The notes under the pieces were generated by a model. It made no database searches, was not told the origin of the DNA, and saw only the letters and a program-made list of their open reading frames with translations. From assembly GCA_003254885.1 (NCBI GenBank), contig QANT01004354.1:1-43027 (forward strand): a stretch of DNA of 43,027 nucleotides, in the 5' to 3' direction. Shown in pieces: positions 9,660-22,105 of the stretch. Source of the stretch: Purshia tridentata (taxonomy: Eukaryota > Streptophyta > Magnoliopsida > Rosales > Rosaceae). Made by a program: the position numbers and the translations under genes. Positions within the stretch are counted from its first letter, which is position 1. Every line of letters begins with the position of its first letter.

Positions 9660-12600
9660 AGCCTAAAACGCTAATCCAAACGTGAGAAAGTGCTTCCCCA
9701 TGTCTTTCTTGTCAATCGAGCACGTTTTGGTCCAATTTTAACTAAATTGTACTCAGTGTGCATCGAAATAACGTTTTCATGCATTCTTAGCACCTAAAGT
9801 GGTTCTTTTGGTCAAGAACGCCATTCGAGACAAGAGAAAGTCCTTCCCCATGTCTTTCCTCCCAACCAGGCACGTTTTGGTGCCAGTTGGATGAAGTTAC
9901 ACTGAGTATGCACCGAAATGAAGTTTTCGTTCCTTCTTAACATGAAATGTGCTTCTTGTGGCCAAGAAAACTGATTCAAGAATGAGAAAGTGCTTCTCCT
10001 TGTTTTTGTTACCAACTAAGCAAGTTTTGGTGCAACTTTAACCAAATTACACTTAGTGTGCACCGAAATGACGTTTTCATGCAACTTTAAACAAATTGGA
10101 TTAAGTGTGCACCGAAATCACGTATTCTTGCATTCTTAAGACCTCAAGTGGTTCTTTAGGGCTAGCACGCTAATCGAGACATGAGAAAGATCTTCCCCAC
10201 GTCTTTCTTGCCAACCCAGCATGTTTTGGTGCAACTTGAAATAAATTGGGCTCAGCGCGCGCCGAAAAGACATGTTTGAGCATTCTTGACACCTATAGTG
10301 GTTCATTTGGGCTAGAACGCTAATCCAAGCATGGGAAAGTGATTCCCCATGTATTTTCTGCCAATCGAGCATGTTTAGGTGCATCTATAACGAAATTGGA
10401 CTTAGTGTGCCCCGAAACGACTTATTCGCGCATTCTTTACACCTAAACAAATTCATTTGGTCTAGAAAGCTAATCCAAGGATGAGAAAGTGCTTCCCCGT
10501 GTATTTCTTGCCAACCGAACACGTTTTCCTGCAGCTTTAACCAAATTAGACTCGGTGTGCACCTAAATGATTTATTCGTGCATTCTTAGCACCTAAAGTG
10601 GTACATTTGGTTTAGAACCGAAATTCAAACATTAGAAAGTGGTTCCCTATGTGTTTCTTGTCATCCGAGCACGTTTTGGTGCGACATTAAACAATTGGAC
10701 TACCTATGCATCGAAATGACGTCGTCGTATATTCTTAACACCTAGAAGAGTTCTTTAGGACTAGAACGCTAATAGAGACATGAGAAAGTGGTGCCTCATG
10801 TCTTTCATGCCAACCAGGCACGTTTTGGGGCAACTTTAAACAAATTCAACTTAGTGAGCACTGAAATAATGTTTTTGTGCATTCTTAATACATAAAGTTG
10901 TTCTTTAGGACTAGCACGCTAATCGAGACATGAGAAAGCGCTTCCCCGTGCCCTTTTTGCCAACCGAGCACGTTTTAGCACATTTTGCATGAAATTAGAC
11001 TGAGTATGCATCGAAATGATGTTTTCCCCCCATCTAAACATGAAATGTGCTTCTTTTTGGATAGAACGCTAATCCATGCATGGGAAAGTGCTTCTCCATG
11101 TCTTTCTTGGCAACCGTTAGTGTTTTGGTGCAAAGCTAACCAAATTGTACTTAGTGTGCACCGAAATGACGTTTTCATGCATTCTTAACACCCAAAGTGG
11201 TTCTTTGCGGGTAGCACGTTAATCGAGACATGAGAAAGTGCTTCCCCATGTCTTTCATGTCAACCGAGCACGCTTTGGTATAACTTCAACTGAATTGGAC
11301 TCGGTGTGCACCGAAATGACGTATTCCTACGTTCTTAACACCTAAAGTGGTTCTTTACGCCTAGAACGCTAATCCAAAAATGAGAAAGTGCTTTCCCATG
11401 TCTTTCTTGTCAACCGAGCACGTTTTGGTCCAACTTTAACTAAATTGTACTCAGTGTGCACCGAAATAACGTTTTCGTGCATTCTTAACATCTGAAGTGG
11501 TTCTTTTGGTCAAGAACGCCATTCGACACATGAGAAAGTGCTTTCCTATGTCTTTCTTCCCAACCAGGCACGTTTTGGTGCCAGTTGGTCGAAATTACAC
11601 TAAGTATGCACCGAAATGAAGTTTTCGTTCTTTCTTAACACGAAATGTGCTTTTGCGGGCTAAAAAACTAATTCAAGAATGAGAAAGTGTTTCTGCTTGT
11701 CTTTTTTTGCAACTTTAAACGAATTGGACTAAGTGTGCAGTGAAATGACGTATTCGTGCATTCTTAAGACCTAAAGTGGTTCTTTAGGGCTAGCACGCTA
11801 ATCGAGAGGTGACAAAGATCTTCCCCACGTCTTTCTTGCCAAACCAGCATGTTTTGGTGCAACTTGAAATAAATTGGACTCACCATGCACTGAAAAGACA
11901 AATTTGAGCATTCTTGAACGTTAATCCAAGCATGATAAAATGATTGCCCATGTCTTTTTTGCCAATCGAGTACGTTTTGGTGCACCTATAATGAAATTGG
12001 ACTTGGTGTGCCCTGAAATGACTTGTTTGTGCATTCTTTATGCTTAAACTAGTTCATTTGGCAAGAAAGCTAATCCAAGCGTGAGAAAGTGCTTCCCCAT
12101 GTGTTTCTTCCCAACCGAACTCATGTTTGTGCAACTTTAAACAAATTGGACTCGGTGTGCACTTAAATGATGTATTCGTGCATTCCTAACACCTAAAATG
12201 GTTTATTTGGGTTAAAACGCAAATTCAAACATGAAAAAGTGGTTCCCCATGTGTTTCTTGTCATCTAAGCATGTTTCGGTGCGACCTTAAACAAATTGGA
12301 CTTCCTGTGCATCGAAATGACGTATTCATGTATTCTTAACACTTAGAGGAGTTCTTTAGGGTTAGAACGCTAATCGAGACATGAGAAAGTAGTTCCCCAT
12401 GTCCTTCGTGCCAACCAGGCAAGTTTTGGTGCAACTTTAACTGAATTCGACTCGGTGTGCACTGAAATGACATTTTCGTGCATTCTTAACACAAAAAGTT
12501 GTTCTCTAGGGCTAGCACGCTAATCGAGATTTGAGAAAGTGCTTCCTCGTGCCTTTTTTGCCAACTGGGCACTTTTTGATGCATTTTGGATGAAATTGGA

Positions 12601-15600
12601 TTGAGTATGCACCAAAATGAATTTTCATCCCATCTAAACACGAAATGAGCTTCTTTTTGGCTAGAAGGCTAATCCAAGCATAGGAGAGTGCTTCCCTATA
12701 TCTTTCTTGCCAGCCAATACCATTTTGGTGCAACGTTAACCAAATTATACTCAGTGTGTACCGAAATGACGTTTTCACGCATTCTTAACACCCAAAGTGG
12801 TTCTTTGTGGGTAGCAGGCTAATCGAGACATGAGAAAGTGGTTCCCCACGTCTTTCATGTCGATCGAGCACCTTTTGGTACAACTTTAACCGAATTGGAC
12901 TCAGTGTGCGCCGAAATGACGTATTCCTGCATTCTTAACACCTAAAGTGGTTTTTTAGGCCTAGAATGCTAATCCAAACATGAGAAAGTGCTTCCCCATG
13001 TCTTTCTTGTCAACCGACCATATGTTGGTCCAACTTTAACTAAATTGTACTCAGTGTGCACCAAAATGAAGTTTTCAGGCATTCTTAGCCGTTGAAGTGG
13101 TTCTTTTGGTCAAGAATGCCATTCAAGACATGAGAAAGTGCTTCCCCATGTCTTTCTTCCCAACTGAGCACGTTTTGGTGCCAGTTGCACGAAGTTACAC
13201 TGAGTATGCACCGAAATAAAGTTTTTGTTCCTTGTTAACACGAAATGGGAAAGATTGGGAAAGTGCTTCTCCATGTCTTTCTTGCCAACCGAGCACGTTT
13301 TGATCCAACTTTAACCAAATTGCACTTAGTGTGCACCGAAGTGACGTTTTCGTGCAACTTTAAACAAATTGGACTAAATCTCCACCGGAATGACGGATTC
13401 GTGCATTCTTAAGACCTAAACTGGTTCTTTAGGGCTAGCATGCTAATCGAGATGTGAGAAAGATCTTCCCCTCGTCTTTCTTGCCACCCCAGCATGTTTT
13501 GGTGCAACTTGAAATAAATTGGGCTCAGCGTGCACCGAAAAGACATATTTGAGCATTCTTGATATCTACAGTGGTTCATTTTGGCTTGAACGCTAATCCA
13601 AGCATGAGAGAGTGATTTCCCATGTCTTTTTTGCCAATCGAGCACGTTTTTCTGTACCTATAATGAAATTGGACGTAGTGTGCCCCGAAATGACTTGTTC
13701 ATGCATTTTTTACACCTAAACTAGTTCATTTCGGCTAGAAAGCTAATCCAAGAATGAGAAAGTGCTTCCTTGTGTATTTCTTGCCAACCGAACTCGTTTT
13801 GGTGCAACTTTAACCAAATTGGGCTCGGTGTGCACTTAAATGATGTATTCGTGCATTCCAAACACCTAAAGTGGTTCATTTGGCTTAGAACGTAAATTCA
13901 AATATGAAAAAGTTGTTCCCTGCGTGTTTCTTGTCATTCGAGCACGTTTTGGTGGGATCTAAAACAAATTGGACTACCTGTGCACTGAAATGACGTATTC
14001 GTGTATTGTTAACACCTAGAGGAGTTCTGTAAGGCTGGAACGCTAATCGAGACATGAGAAAGTAGTTCTGCATGTCCTTTGTGCCAACCAAGCACGTTTT
14101 GGTGCAACTTTAACCAAATTCGACTTAATGTACATTCAACTAACGTTTTTGTGCATTCTTAACACATAAAGTTGGTTCTCTAGGGCTGGCACACTAATTG
14201 AGACATGAGAAAGTGCTTCTCTATGCCTTTTTTTCCAACCGGGCACGTTTTGGCGCATTTTTTATGAATTAGACTGAGTATGCCCCGAAATGATGTTTTC
14301 GTCCCATCTAAACACAAAATGTGCTTCTTTTTTGCTAAAATGCTAATCTAAGCATGGGAAAGTGCTTCCCCATGTCTTTCTTGCCAACTAATAGTGTTTT
14401 GGTGCAACATTAATCAAATTGTACTCAGTGTGCACCGAAATGACGTTTTCGCGCATTCTTAACACCCAAAGTGGTTCTTCGCGTGTAGCATGCTAATCGA
14501 GACATGAGAAAGTGTTTCCCCATGTCTTTCATGTCGACCGAGCACGTTTTGGTACAACTTCAACCGAATTGGACTCGGTGTGCTTCGAAATGACGTATTC
14601 CTATGTTTTCAACACCTAGAGCGGTTCTTTAGGCCTAGAACGCTAATCCAAACATGGGAAAGTGCTTCCCCATGCCTTTCTTGTTAACCGAGCACGTTTT
14701 GGTCTAACTTTAACTAAATTGTACTCATTGTGCACTGAAATGAGGTTTTCGTGCATTCTTAACACATAAATTTGGTTCTCTAGGGCTGGCACCCTAATCG
14801 AGACATGAGAAAGTGCTTCCGCGTGCCTTTTTTGGTAACCGGGCACGTTTTGGTGCAATTTAGATGAAATTGGATTGAGTATGCACCGAAATGATGTTTT
14901 CATCCCATGTAAACACGAAATGTGCTTCTCTTTGCTAGAACTCTAATCTAAGCATGGGAAAGTGCTTCCTCAAGTCTTTTTTAGCAACCAATAGTGTTTT
15001 GGTGCAACATTAACCAAATTGTACTTAGTGTGCACCGAAATGACGTTTTCGCTCATTCTTAACACCCAAAGTGGTTCTTTACGGGTAGCAAGCTAATAGA
15101 GATATGAGAAAGTGGTTCCCCTTGTCTTTCATGTCGACCGAGCATGTTTTTGTACAACTTCAATCGAATTAGACTCGATGTGCACCGAAATGACGTATTC
15201 TTATGTTCTTAACACCTAAAGTGGTTCTTTAGGCCTAGAATGCTAATCCAAACATGAGAAAGTGCTTCCCCATGTCTTTCTTGTCAACCGTGCACATTTT
15301 GGTCCAACTTTAACTAAATTGTACTCAGTGTGCACCGAAATGAGGTATTTGTGCATTCTTAGCAGCTAAAGTGCTTCTTTTGGTCAAGAACGCCATTCAA
15401 GACATGAGAAAGTGCTTCTCCATGTCTTTCCTCCCAACCGAGCATGTTTTGGTGCCAATTGGACGAAGTTACACTGAGTATGCACCGAAATGAAGTTTTC
15501 GTTCTTTGTTAACACAAAATGTGCTTCTTGCAAGATTGAAAACTAATTCAAGAATGGGAAAGTGCTTCTCCATGTCTTTCCTGCCAACTGAGCACGTTTT

Positions 15601-18600
15601 GGTGCAAATGTAACCAAATTGCACTCAATGTCACCGAAGTGACGTTTTCGGGCAACTTTAAACACATTAGACTAAGTGTGCACCGAAATGACCGATCCTA
15701 AAGTGGTTCTTTAGGGCTTACATGCTAATCGAGACGTGAGAAAGATCTTCTGCATGTCTTTCTTGCCAACCCAGCTTCTTTTGGTACAACTTAAAATAAA
15801 TTAGGCTCAGCATGCACCGAAAAGCCATATTTGAGCATTCTTGACACCTACAATGGTTCATTTGGGCTAGAATGCTAATCCAAGCATGAGAAAGTGACTC
15901 TCCAAGTCTTTTTTGCCAAATGACCACTTTTTGGTGCACCCATAACGAAATTGGACTTAGTTTTTCCTGAAATGACTTGTTCGTGCATTCTTTACGCCTA
16001 GGCAAGTTCATCTGGGCCCAAAAGCTAATCCAAGCATGAGAAAGTGCTTCCCTGTATATTTCTTACCATCCGAACTCGATTTTCTGCAACTTTAATGAAA
16101 TTGGACTCGGTGTGCACTTAAATGATGTATTATTCCTAACACCTAAAGTGATTCATTTGGGTTAGAACGCAAATTAAAACTTGAAAAAGTGGTTCCCATG
16201 TGTTTCTTGTCATCCGAGCACGTTTTGGTGCGACTTAAACAAATTGGACTACCTGTGCACCGAAGTCACGTATTCGTGTATTCTTAACACCTAAAGGAGC
16301 TCTTTAGGGCTAGAACGCTAATCGAGGCTTGAGAAAGTGGTTCCCCATGTCATTCATGCCAACTAAGCACGTTTTGGTGCAACTCTAACCAAATTCGACT
16401 TAGTGTGCACTGAAATGATGTTTTCATACATTCTTAACATATAAAATTGTTCTCTAGGGCTGGTACGCTAATCGAGACATGAGAAAGTGCTTCCCAGTGC
16501 CTTTTTCGCCAACCGGGCACGTTTTGGTGCATTTTGGATGAAATTGGATTGAGTATGCACCGAAATGATGTTTTCGTCCCATCTAAACACGAAATGTGCT
16601 TCTTTTTGGCTAAAACGCTAATCCAAGCTTGGGAAAGTGCTTCCCCTTGTCTTTCTTGCCAACCAATAGTGTTTTTGTATAATGTTAACCATATTGTGCT
16701 TAGTGTGCATCGAAATGACGTTTTTACGCATTCTTAACACCCAAAGTGGTTCTTTACGGGTAGCACGCTAATCGAGACATAAGAAAGTGGTTCCCCACTT
16801 GTTTCATGTCGATCGAGCATGTTTTGGTACAACTTCAACCGAATTGGACTCGGTGTGCACCGAAATGACGTATTCCTGCGTTCTTAACACCTAAAGTGGT
16901 TCTTTAGGCCTATAACACTAATCCAAATAGGAGAAAGTGCTTCCGCATGTCTTTTTTGTCAACCAAACATGTTTTGGTCCAACTTTAACTAAATTGTACT
17001 CAGTGTGCATTGAAATGATGTTTTCGTGCATTCTTAGCACCTAAAGTGGTTTTTTTGGTCAAGAACGCCATTCGAGACGTGAGAAAGTGCTTCCCCATGT
17101 CTTTCTTCCTAACCGAGCACGTTTTGGTGCCAATTGGACGATGTTACACTAAGTCTGCACCGAAATAAAGTTTTTGTTCCTTGTTAGCACGAAATGTGCT
17201 TCTTGCGGGCTAGAAAACTAATTCAAGAATGAGAAGGTGCTTCTCAATGTCTTTCTTGCCAACTGAGCACGTTTTGGTGCAACTTTAACCAAATTTCACT
17301 CAATGTGCATCGAAGTGACGTTTTCATGCAACTTTAAACAAATTGGACTAAGTGTGCACCGAAATGACGGATTCGTGCATTTTTAAGACCTAAAGTGGTT
17401 CTTTAAGGCTAGCACGCTAATTGAGACATGAGAAAGATCTTCCCCACGTCTTTCTTGCCAACCCAGCATGTTTTGGTGCAACTTGAAATAAATTGGGCTC
17501 AGCGTGCACCTGAAAGACATATTTGAGCATTCTTGACACCTATAGTGGTTCATTTGGGCTAGAACGTTAATCCAAGCATGAGAAAGTGCTTCCCCATGTA
17601 TTTCTTGCCAACCGAACTCGTTTTTGTGCAACTTTAACCAAATTGGACTCAGTGTACACTTAAATGTTGTATTCATGCATTCCTAACACCTAAAGAGGTT
17701 CATTTGGGTTAGAACACGAATTCAAATATGAAAAAGTGGTTCCCCATGTGTTTCTTGTCATCGGAGTACGTTTTGGTGAGAACTTAAACAAATTGGACTA
17801 CCTGTGCACCGAGATAATGTATTCGTGTATTCTTAATACCTATAGGAGTTCTTTAGGGCTAGAACATTAATAGAGACATGAGAAAGTGGTTCCCCAAGTC
17901 CTTCATGCCAACCAGGCACGTTTTGGTGCAACTTTAACCAAATTCGACTTAGTGTGCATTGAATGATGTTTTCATGCATTGTTAACACATAAAGTTGTAC
18001 TCTAGGGCTGGCACACTAATTGAGACTTGAGAAACTGCTTCTCCGGGGCTTTTTTGACAAACGGACACGTTGTGGTGCATTTTGGCTGAAATGGCACGGA
18101 GCATGCACCGAAATGATGTTGTCGTCCTATCTAAACTCAAAATGTTCTTCTTTTTGGCTAGAACACTAATCCAAGCATGAGAAAGGGCTTCCCTACGTCT
18201 TTCTTGCCAGCCAATAGTGTTTTGGTACAACGTTAACCAAATTGTACTCAGTGTGTACCGAAATGATGTTTTCGCGCATTCTTAACACCCTAAGTGGTTA
18301 TTTGCGAGTAACACACTAATCAAGACATGAGAAAGTGGTTTCCCATGTCTTTCATGTCGACTGAGCACGTTTTGGTGCAACTTTAACCAAATTTGACTTA
18401 GTGTGCATTGAATGATGTTTTCGTGCATTGTTAACACATAAAGTTGTACTCTAGGGCTGGCACACTAATTGAGACTTGAGAAACTGCTTCCCCGGGGCTT
18501 TTTTGACAAACGGACACGTTGTGGTGTATTTTGGCTGAAATGGCACGGAGCATGCATCGAAATGATGTTTTCGTCCTATCTAAACTCAAAATGTTCTTCT

Positions 18601-19333
18601 TTTTGGCTAGAACGCTAATCCAAGCATGAGAAAGGGCTTCCCTACGTCTTTCTTGCCAGCCAATAGTGTTTTGGTGCAACGTTAACCAAATTGTACTCAG
18701 TGTGCACCGAAATGATGTTTTCACGCATTCTTAACACCCAAAGTGGTTATTTGCGGGTAACACACTAATCAAGACATGAGAAAGTGGTTTTCCATGTCTT
18801 TCATGTCGACTGAGCACGTTTTGGTACAACTTCAACCGAATTGGACTCGGTGTGTATCGAAATGATGTATTCCTGTGTTCTTAAAAACCTAAGTGGTTCT
18901 TTAGGCCTGGAACACTAATCAAAACATGAGAAAGTGCTTCCCATGTCTTTCTTTTCAACCGAGCACGTTTTGGTCCAACTTTAACTAAATTGTACTTAGT
19001 GTGCACCAAAATGATGTTTTCATGCATTCTTAGCACCTAAAGTGATTCTTTTGGTCAAGAATGCCATTCGAGACATGAGAAAGTGCTTCCCTATGTCTTT
19101 CTTCCCAACCGAGCACGTTTTGGTCCAACTTTAAGTAAATTGTACTCAGTGTGCACCAAAATGACGTTTTCATGCATTCTTAGCACCTAAAGTGGTTCTT
19201 TTGGTCAAGAACGCCATTCGAGACATGAGAAAGTGCTTCCCTATGTCTTTTTTCCTAACCGAGCACGTTTTAGTCCAACTTTAACTAAATTGTACTCAGT
19301 GTGCACAGAAAAGACGTTTTCGTGTATTCTTCG
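9660..19333. repeat. Satellite array, right block: 11-monomer higher-order repeat
   Basis: The array has about 64 monomers of about 150 bp. Eleven monomer types (A to K) recur in fixed order, plus an extra partial monomer of about 60 bp after type E. The A monomer (CTAAACACGAAATGTGC) starts near 11034, 12634, 14306, 14907, 16582, 18131 and 18580. Spacings are 1600, 1672, 601, 1675, 1549 and 449 bp. The 601- and 449-bp units are shortened (A-B-C-K and A-B-K), and the 1549-bp unit lacks one monomer through a G/H fusion. With the LINE removed, the first unit (A at 3216 to A at 11034) is about 1680 bp. The end at 19334 abuts an inverted Sirevirus LTR. No gene, tRNA or rRNA is seen in these 9.7 kb. 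Confidence 0.95.
17921..18818. repeat. Recent 449-bp tandem duplication inside the satellite
   Basis: Units 17921-18369 and 18370-18818 each hold the end of J, then K, A and most of B, and differ at only a few sites, far less than neighbouring higher-order units. The join falls inside the conserved CACGTTTTGGT of monomers B and J, so monomer 18281-18429 is a B/J hybrid. This is the signature of unequal crossing-over or replication slippage. Confidence 0.85.
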
Positions 19334-20935
19334 TGAAATTTTCCAAATTGATCCCAAATATGCTTAGAGGGGGGGTGAATAGGCTTTTCGAATAAATATC
19401 CAAATTTTAAAAATTACCAAGGTGATTATTAGGCAGCGGATTAGAAAAACAAGTCAACCTGGTAAATCAATAAACAAACACACAAGAACACACAGAAAAG
19501 GTTGATGCGAAAATCCACACTTGGGAAAAAACCGCGGAACTAGTCCAGAGAAAAATAATCCACTATGAAAAATTGACATACTACAACCAGTGACTCGATC
19601 CAAACCTAATCTAGACTTCTTCTAGACAGAAAAACTGAGCTCACGCCACATGCTGCACTTCAAGCACTGGAATTGCAAGGAGACCTGCTCACCAACGTCC
19701 TGCTAGCAAAAGCTCATGGACCCAGTGTCATCCTCAATGCTCAAGTTTGAACAATTATGAAGTATGAATGAATGATGGATGATAACATAAATATATTTAA
19801 CAAGGACCAATTTATTATGCCATCTTTTTTAAAAGCACCATGAACTAGTCTATTGTTGTTGTTCTATTAGAGCAAAAATAATTAGTTAAAACCAAGGCTC
19901 TAATTAACTCGCAAGTGTACGAATTGTAGTGTAGCAAAGCTTGCAAATAACGAGGTCGATCCCTCAAGGACAAGTATTGATATGAGAATTACCAATCTAA
20001 TTAATTTAGCTAATTCAAACACTAACGCACACACTCTGAATGGGGGTTTTGAATTGGGTTTTGTAATAAATTCAACAATCATAAAATTAAGTGAGCAAAT
20101 TAAACTAGAATAAGAACAATGAATGTAAGCAACTAGGGGTCAGAATCCACCACTAACATATTACCTAGACAATCATGGATAAGAGCAATTAATTAACAAA
20201 ACATGTTGACAAAGTTTGCCAGCCAGGAGGCCTTGATTATCGGACACTCACCTAACTATTGTTCTCCTATTGCATAAATTAGCAGATTCATTATCTCATG
20301 CTAACTTTGTTAACCCACATGTTCCTAAGAAGCTTGGCTATCGTCTACCTAGGCTGTTAACCATACAAGAGTCATTAAGTATACATGAGAACGACAAACA
20401 CATAGACCCTCCTATGTGCATCTATGATCTCTTCCCTCAAAAGATATGTTCTTAGGATACCCCTTTGTTACTTAGTGAAATTAGTGACTTGGCTATAGTC
20501 CCCTAACCCCATAACATATTCTAGATGCATACAACCTAAGGTGATCAGTCAAAGATGTAACACAAATAGAATCCAATTTAAACAGAGATCCAAGATTTAT
20601 CAACATAAATTGCAATTAAAAACTCAATAATCCATAAATAAAGTAGATAATATAGTTAGGGCTTCATCGTACCCCTAGCTAGGGATTTAGCCACACATAA
20701 CTAAAGTTCTAACAAAATAAAGCATAATAAAAACTAGAAGAAATTAATGAGAAGATGGAGAGAAGTCACAGCAGCAAGGTGGAGATGGCTTGGGGGCAGC
20801 AGCAAGGCTTGGGGGCAGCAGCAAGGCTTGGTAGTCTCTCCTCTCCCTTTTGGCTGAAATCACCCTCTCTCCCTCTTTCTAAAATTCTGAACTTATGTCA
20901 ATAATGAACTCCCCAAATAATGAGGTAGAGAGGGG

Positions 20936-20944
20936 TTTATATAG
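20936..20944 (-). promoter_or_regulatory. TATA box of the nested 2.1-kb LTR
   Basis: The minus strand reads CTATATAAACCCCTC, a good plant core promoter, about 1 kb into the 2.1-kb insert. It supports the minus orientation of that LTR. Confidence 0.5.
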
Positions 20945-21233
20945 TGGAGAATCCTTCATAGTGTAGGAAAGGGTTTACTTGCACTCAAAGAATAGGCCTT
21001 GGGCTGTTTTGGGCAAGTAGACTTTTTCTGGCAGCGGAACTGCTGTGCTACCTCCATTAAAATGGCAATATCTTGAGCTAGAAGTATTGGAATCGAGTTC
21101 TGTAAAATTTCCTACGAAGCTAACATCCATATCTTTCCAACGGTATATGGGTTGACAGCTGATTAACTGTAGAGAAATACAGATTTCTATCGAAATTGCT
21201 GCCCAGATTTCTAAGGTTTTGACTTCCTTGCAA

Positions 21234-21374
21234 GTTAAGAACTCTTTGAGATCTTTGATTGAATCTTTAGGTGGAGATGGCTTGGGGGCAGCAGCAAGGC
21301 TTGGTAGTCTCTCCTCTCCCTTTTGGCTGAAATCACCCTGTTAAGAACTCTTTGAGATCTTTGATTGAATCTTT
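21234..21374. repeat. Templated insertion: 35-bp duplication around a copied 71-bp filler
   Basis: A 35-bp sequence starting GTTAAGAACTCTTTGAG is present at 21234-21268 and 21340-21374. The 71 bp between them copy 20777-20866, minus a 19-bp tandem repeat present in the source. This pattern fits double-strand break repair by synthesis from a nearby template. Confidence 0.85.
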
Positions 21375-22096
21375 TAAGATCTTCCCTCCAAACTAGGATT
21401 CCAGCATTGAGAAAGTTTTCTAATTCAAGGAATAGATGCAGGGGCTCCTTGAATGTCAACTTGGACTTGGCCCAATCTCTTCTTGTGTTGAGGCCCAATA
21501 TGTCTGAGAAGCTTCTAGAACATTTTGACTATCGACTTTGACTTTCTTTTCCTAGTCCCACTAGGATTCCTTGTAGAATTGGGATTTCATATCCAATTAG
21601 AATCCTACTTTTACCATCTTGCCCCTCATGACTTCCAGTGACTTTATGACTCTTTATCCAACTAGGGTTTGGTTTTCCTAGTCTAATCAAGAATTCCTGC
21701 TTCCACTAGGATTTCTCATTTCTGATCTTGTACAATGATGATTATTTTTCTTGATGATCAACCTTTTCTTGTGTAACTAAGAATCCTCCTTTGACTAGGA
21801 TTTTAGGTTTTTCTAGTTTGACTAGGAAATGTCCAAAATTAGCTCTTTTGGCTTCTTTTCCTTCTTTTGCTCCGAATCACCTACAAAACACTAAAACAAA
21901 CAAAAATTCCAAGTTCTAGCATTCTAAGTGTGAGAGTTAGTATGTAAAAATGATGTAAATTGGACACTCAACATCTATATGATGTGTTATGCAACCTTAG
22001 TTCATATCACAGCCTCACACAAACAATAAAAACCTAGATTGCAATCTCTGAAAGTGTATAATGTGTGAGGCAAACTAAACAAGGATTAAGAAATAT

Positions 22097-22105
22097 TATA
22101 TATAG
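22097..22105 (-). promoter_or_regulatory. TATA box of right Sirevirus LTR
   Basis: The minus strand reads CTATATATAA, matching the left LTR at 2099-2108 in sequence and place. Confidence 0.55.

Larger units (their letters stand above)
19854..21973 (-). mobile_element. 2120-bp LTR-type insert (probable solo LTR), TSD TCTAT
   Basis: The insert begins TGTTG and ends CAACA, a perfect 5-bp inverted end of the TG...CA kind. It is flanked by TCTAT at 19849-19853 and 21974-21978. The left Sirevirus LTR gives the empty site. A minus-strand TATA box (CTATATAAA, 20936-20944) and the AATTCGTACACTTGCGAG motif near the minus-strand 3' end suggest an LTR in minus orientation. I see no gag or pol inside, and no second LTR, so a solo LTR is likeliest; a small non-autonomous element is possible. 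No coding sequence is supported in these 2.1 kb. Confidence 0.8.

Noticed and set aside
9812-18724. Many 60-97-codon frames on the minus strand across the satellite, with related sequences such as LHQNMLGWQERRGEDLSHVSIS
   Set aside because: They recur because the monomer recurs. Frames break at monomer variants, start at different points and appear on both strands. I see no sign of selection on protein sequence.
9660-19333. CRISPR-like regular repeats
   Set aside because: The repeats are contiguous 150-bp satellite monomers without unique spacers, in a plant genome.
19854-21973. A host gene between the halves of the right Sirevirus LTR
   Set aside because: The TG...CA ends, exact 5-bp duplication and lack of long frames identify an LTR-type insert.
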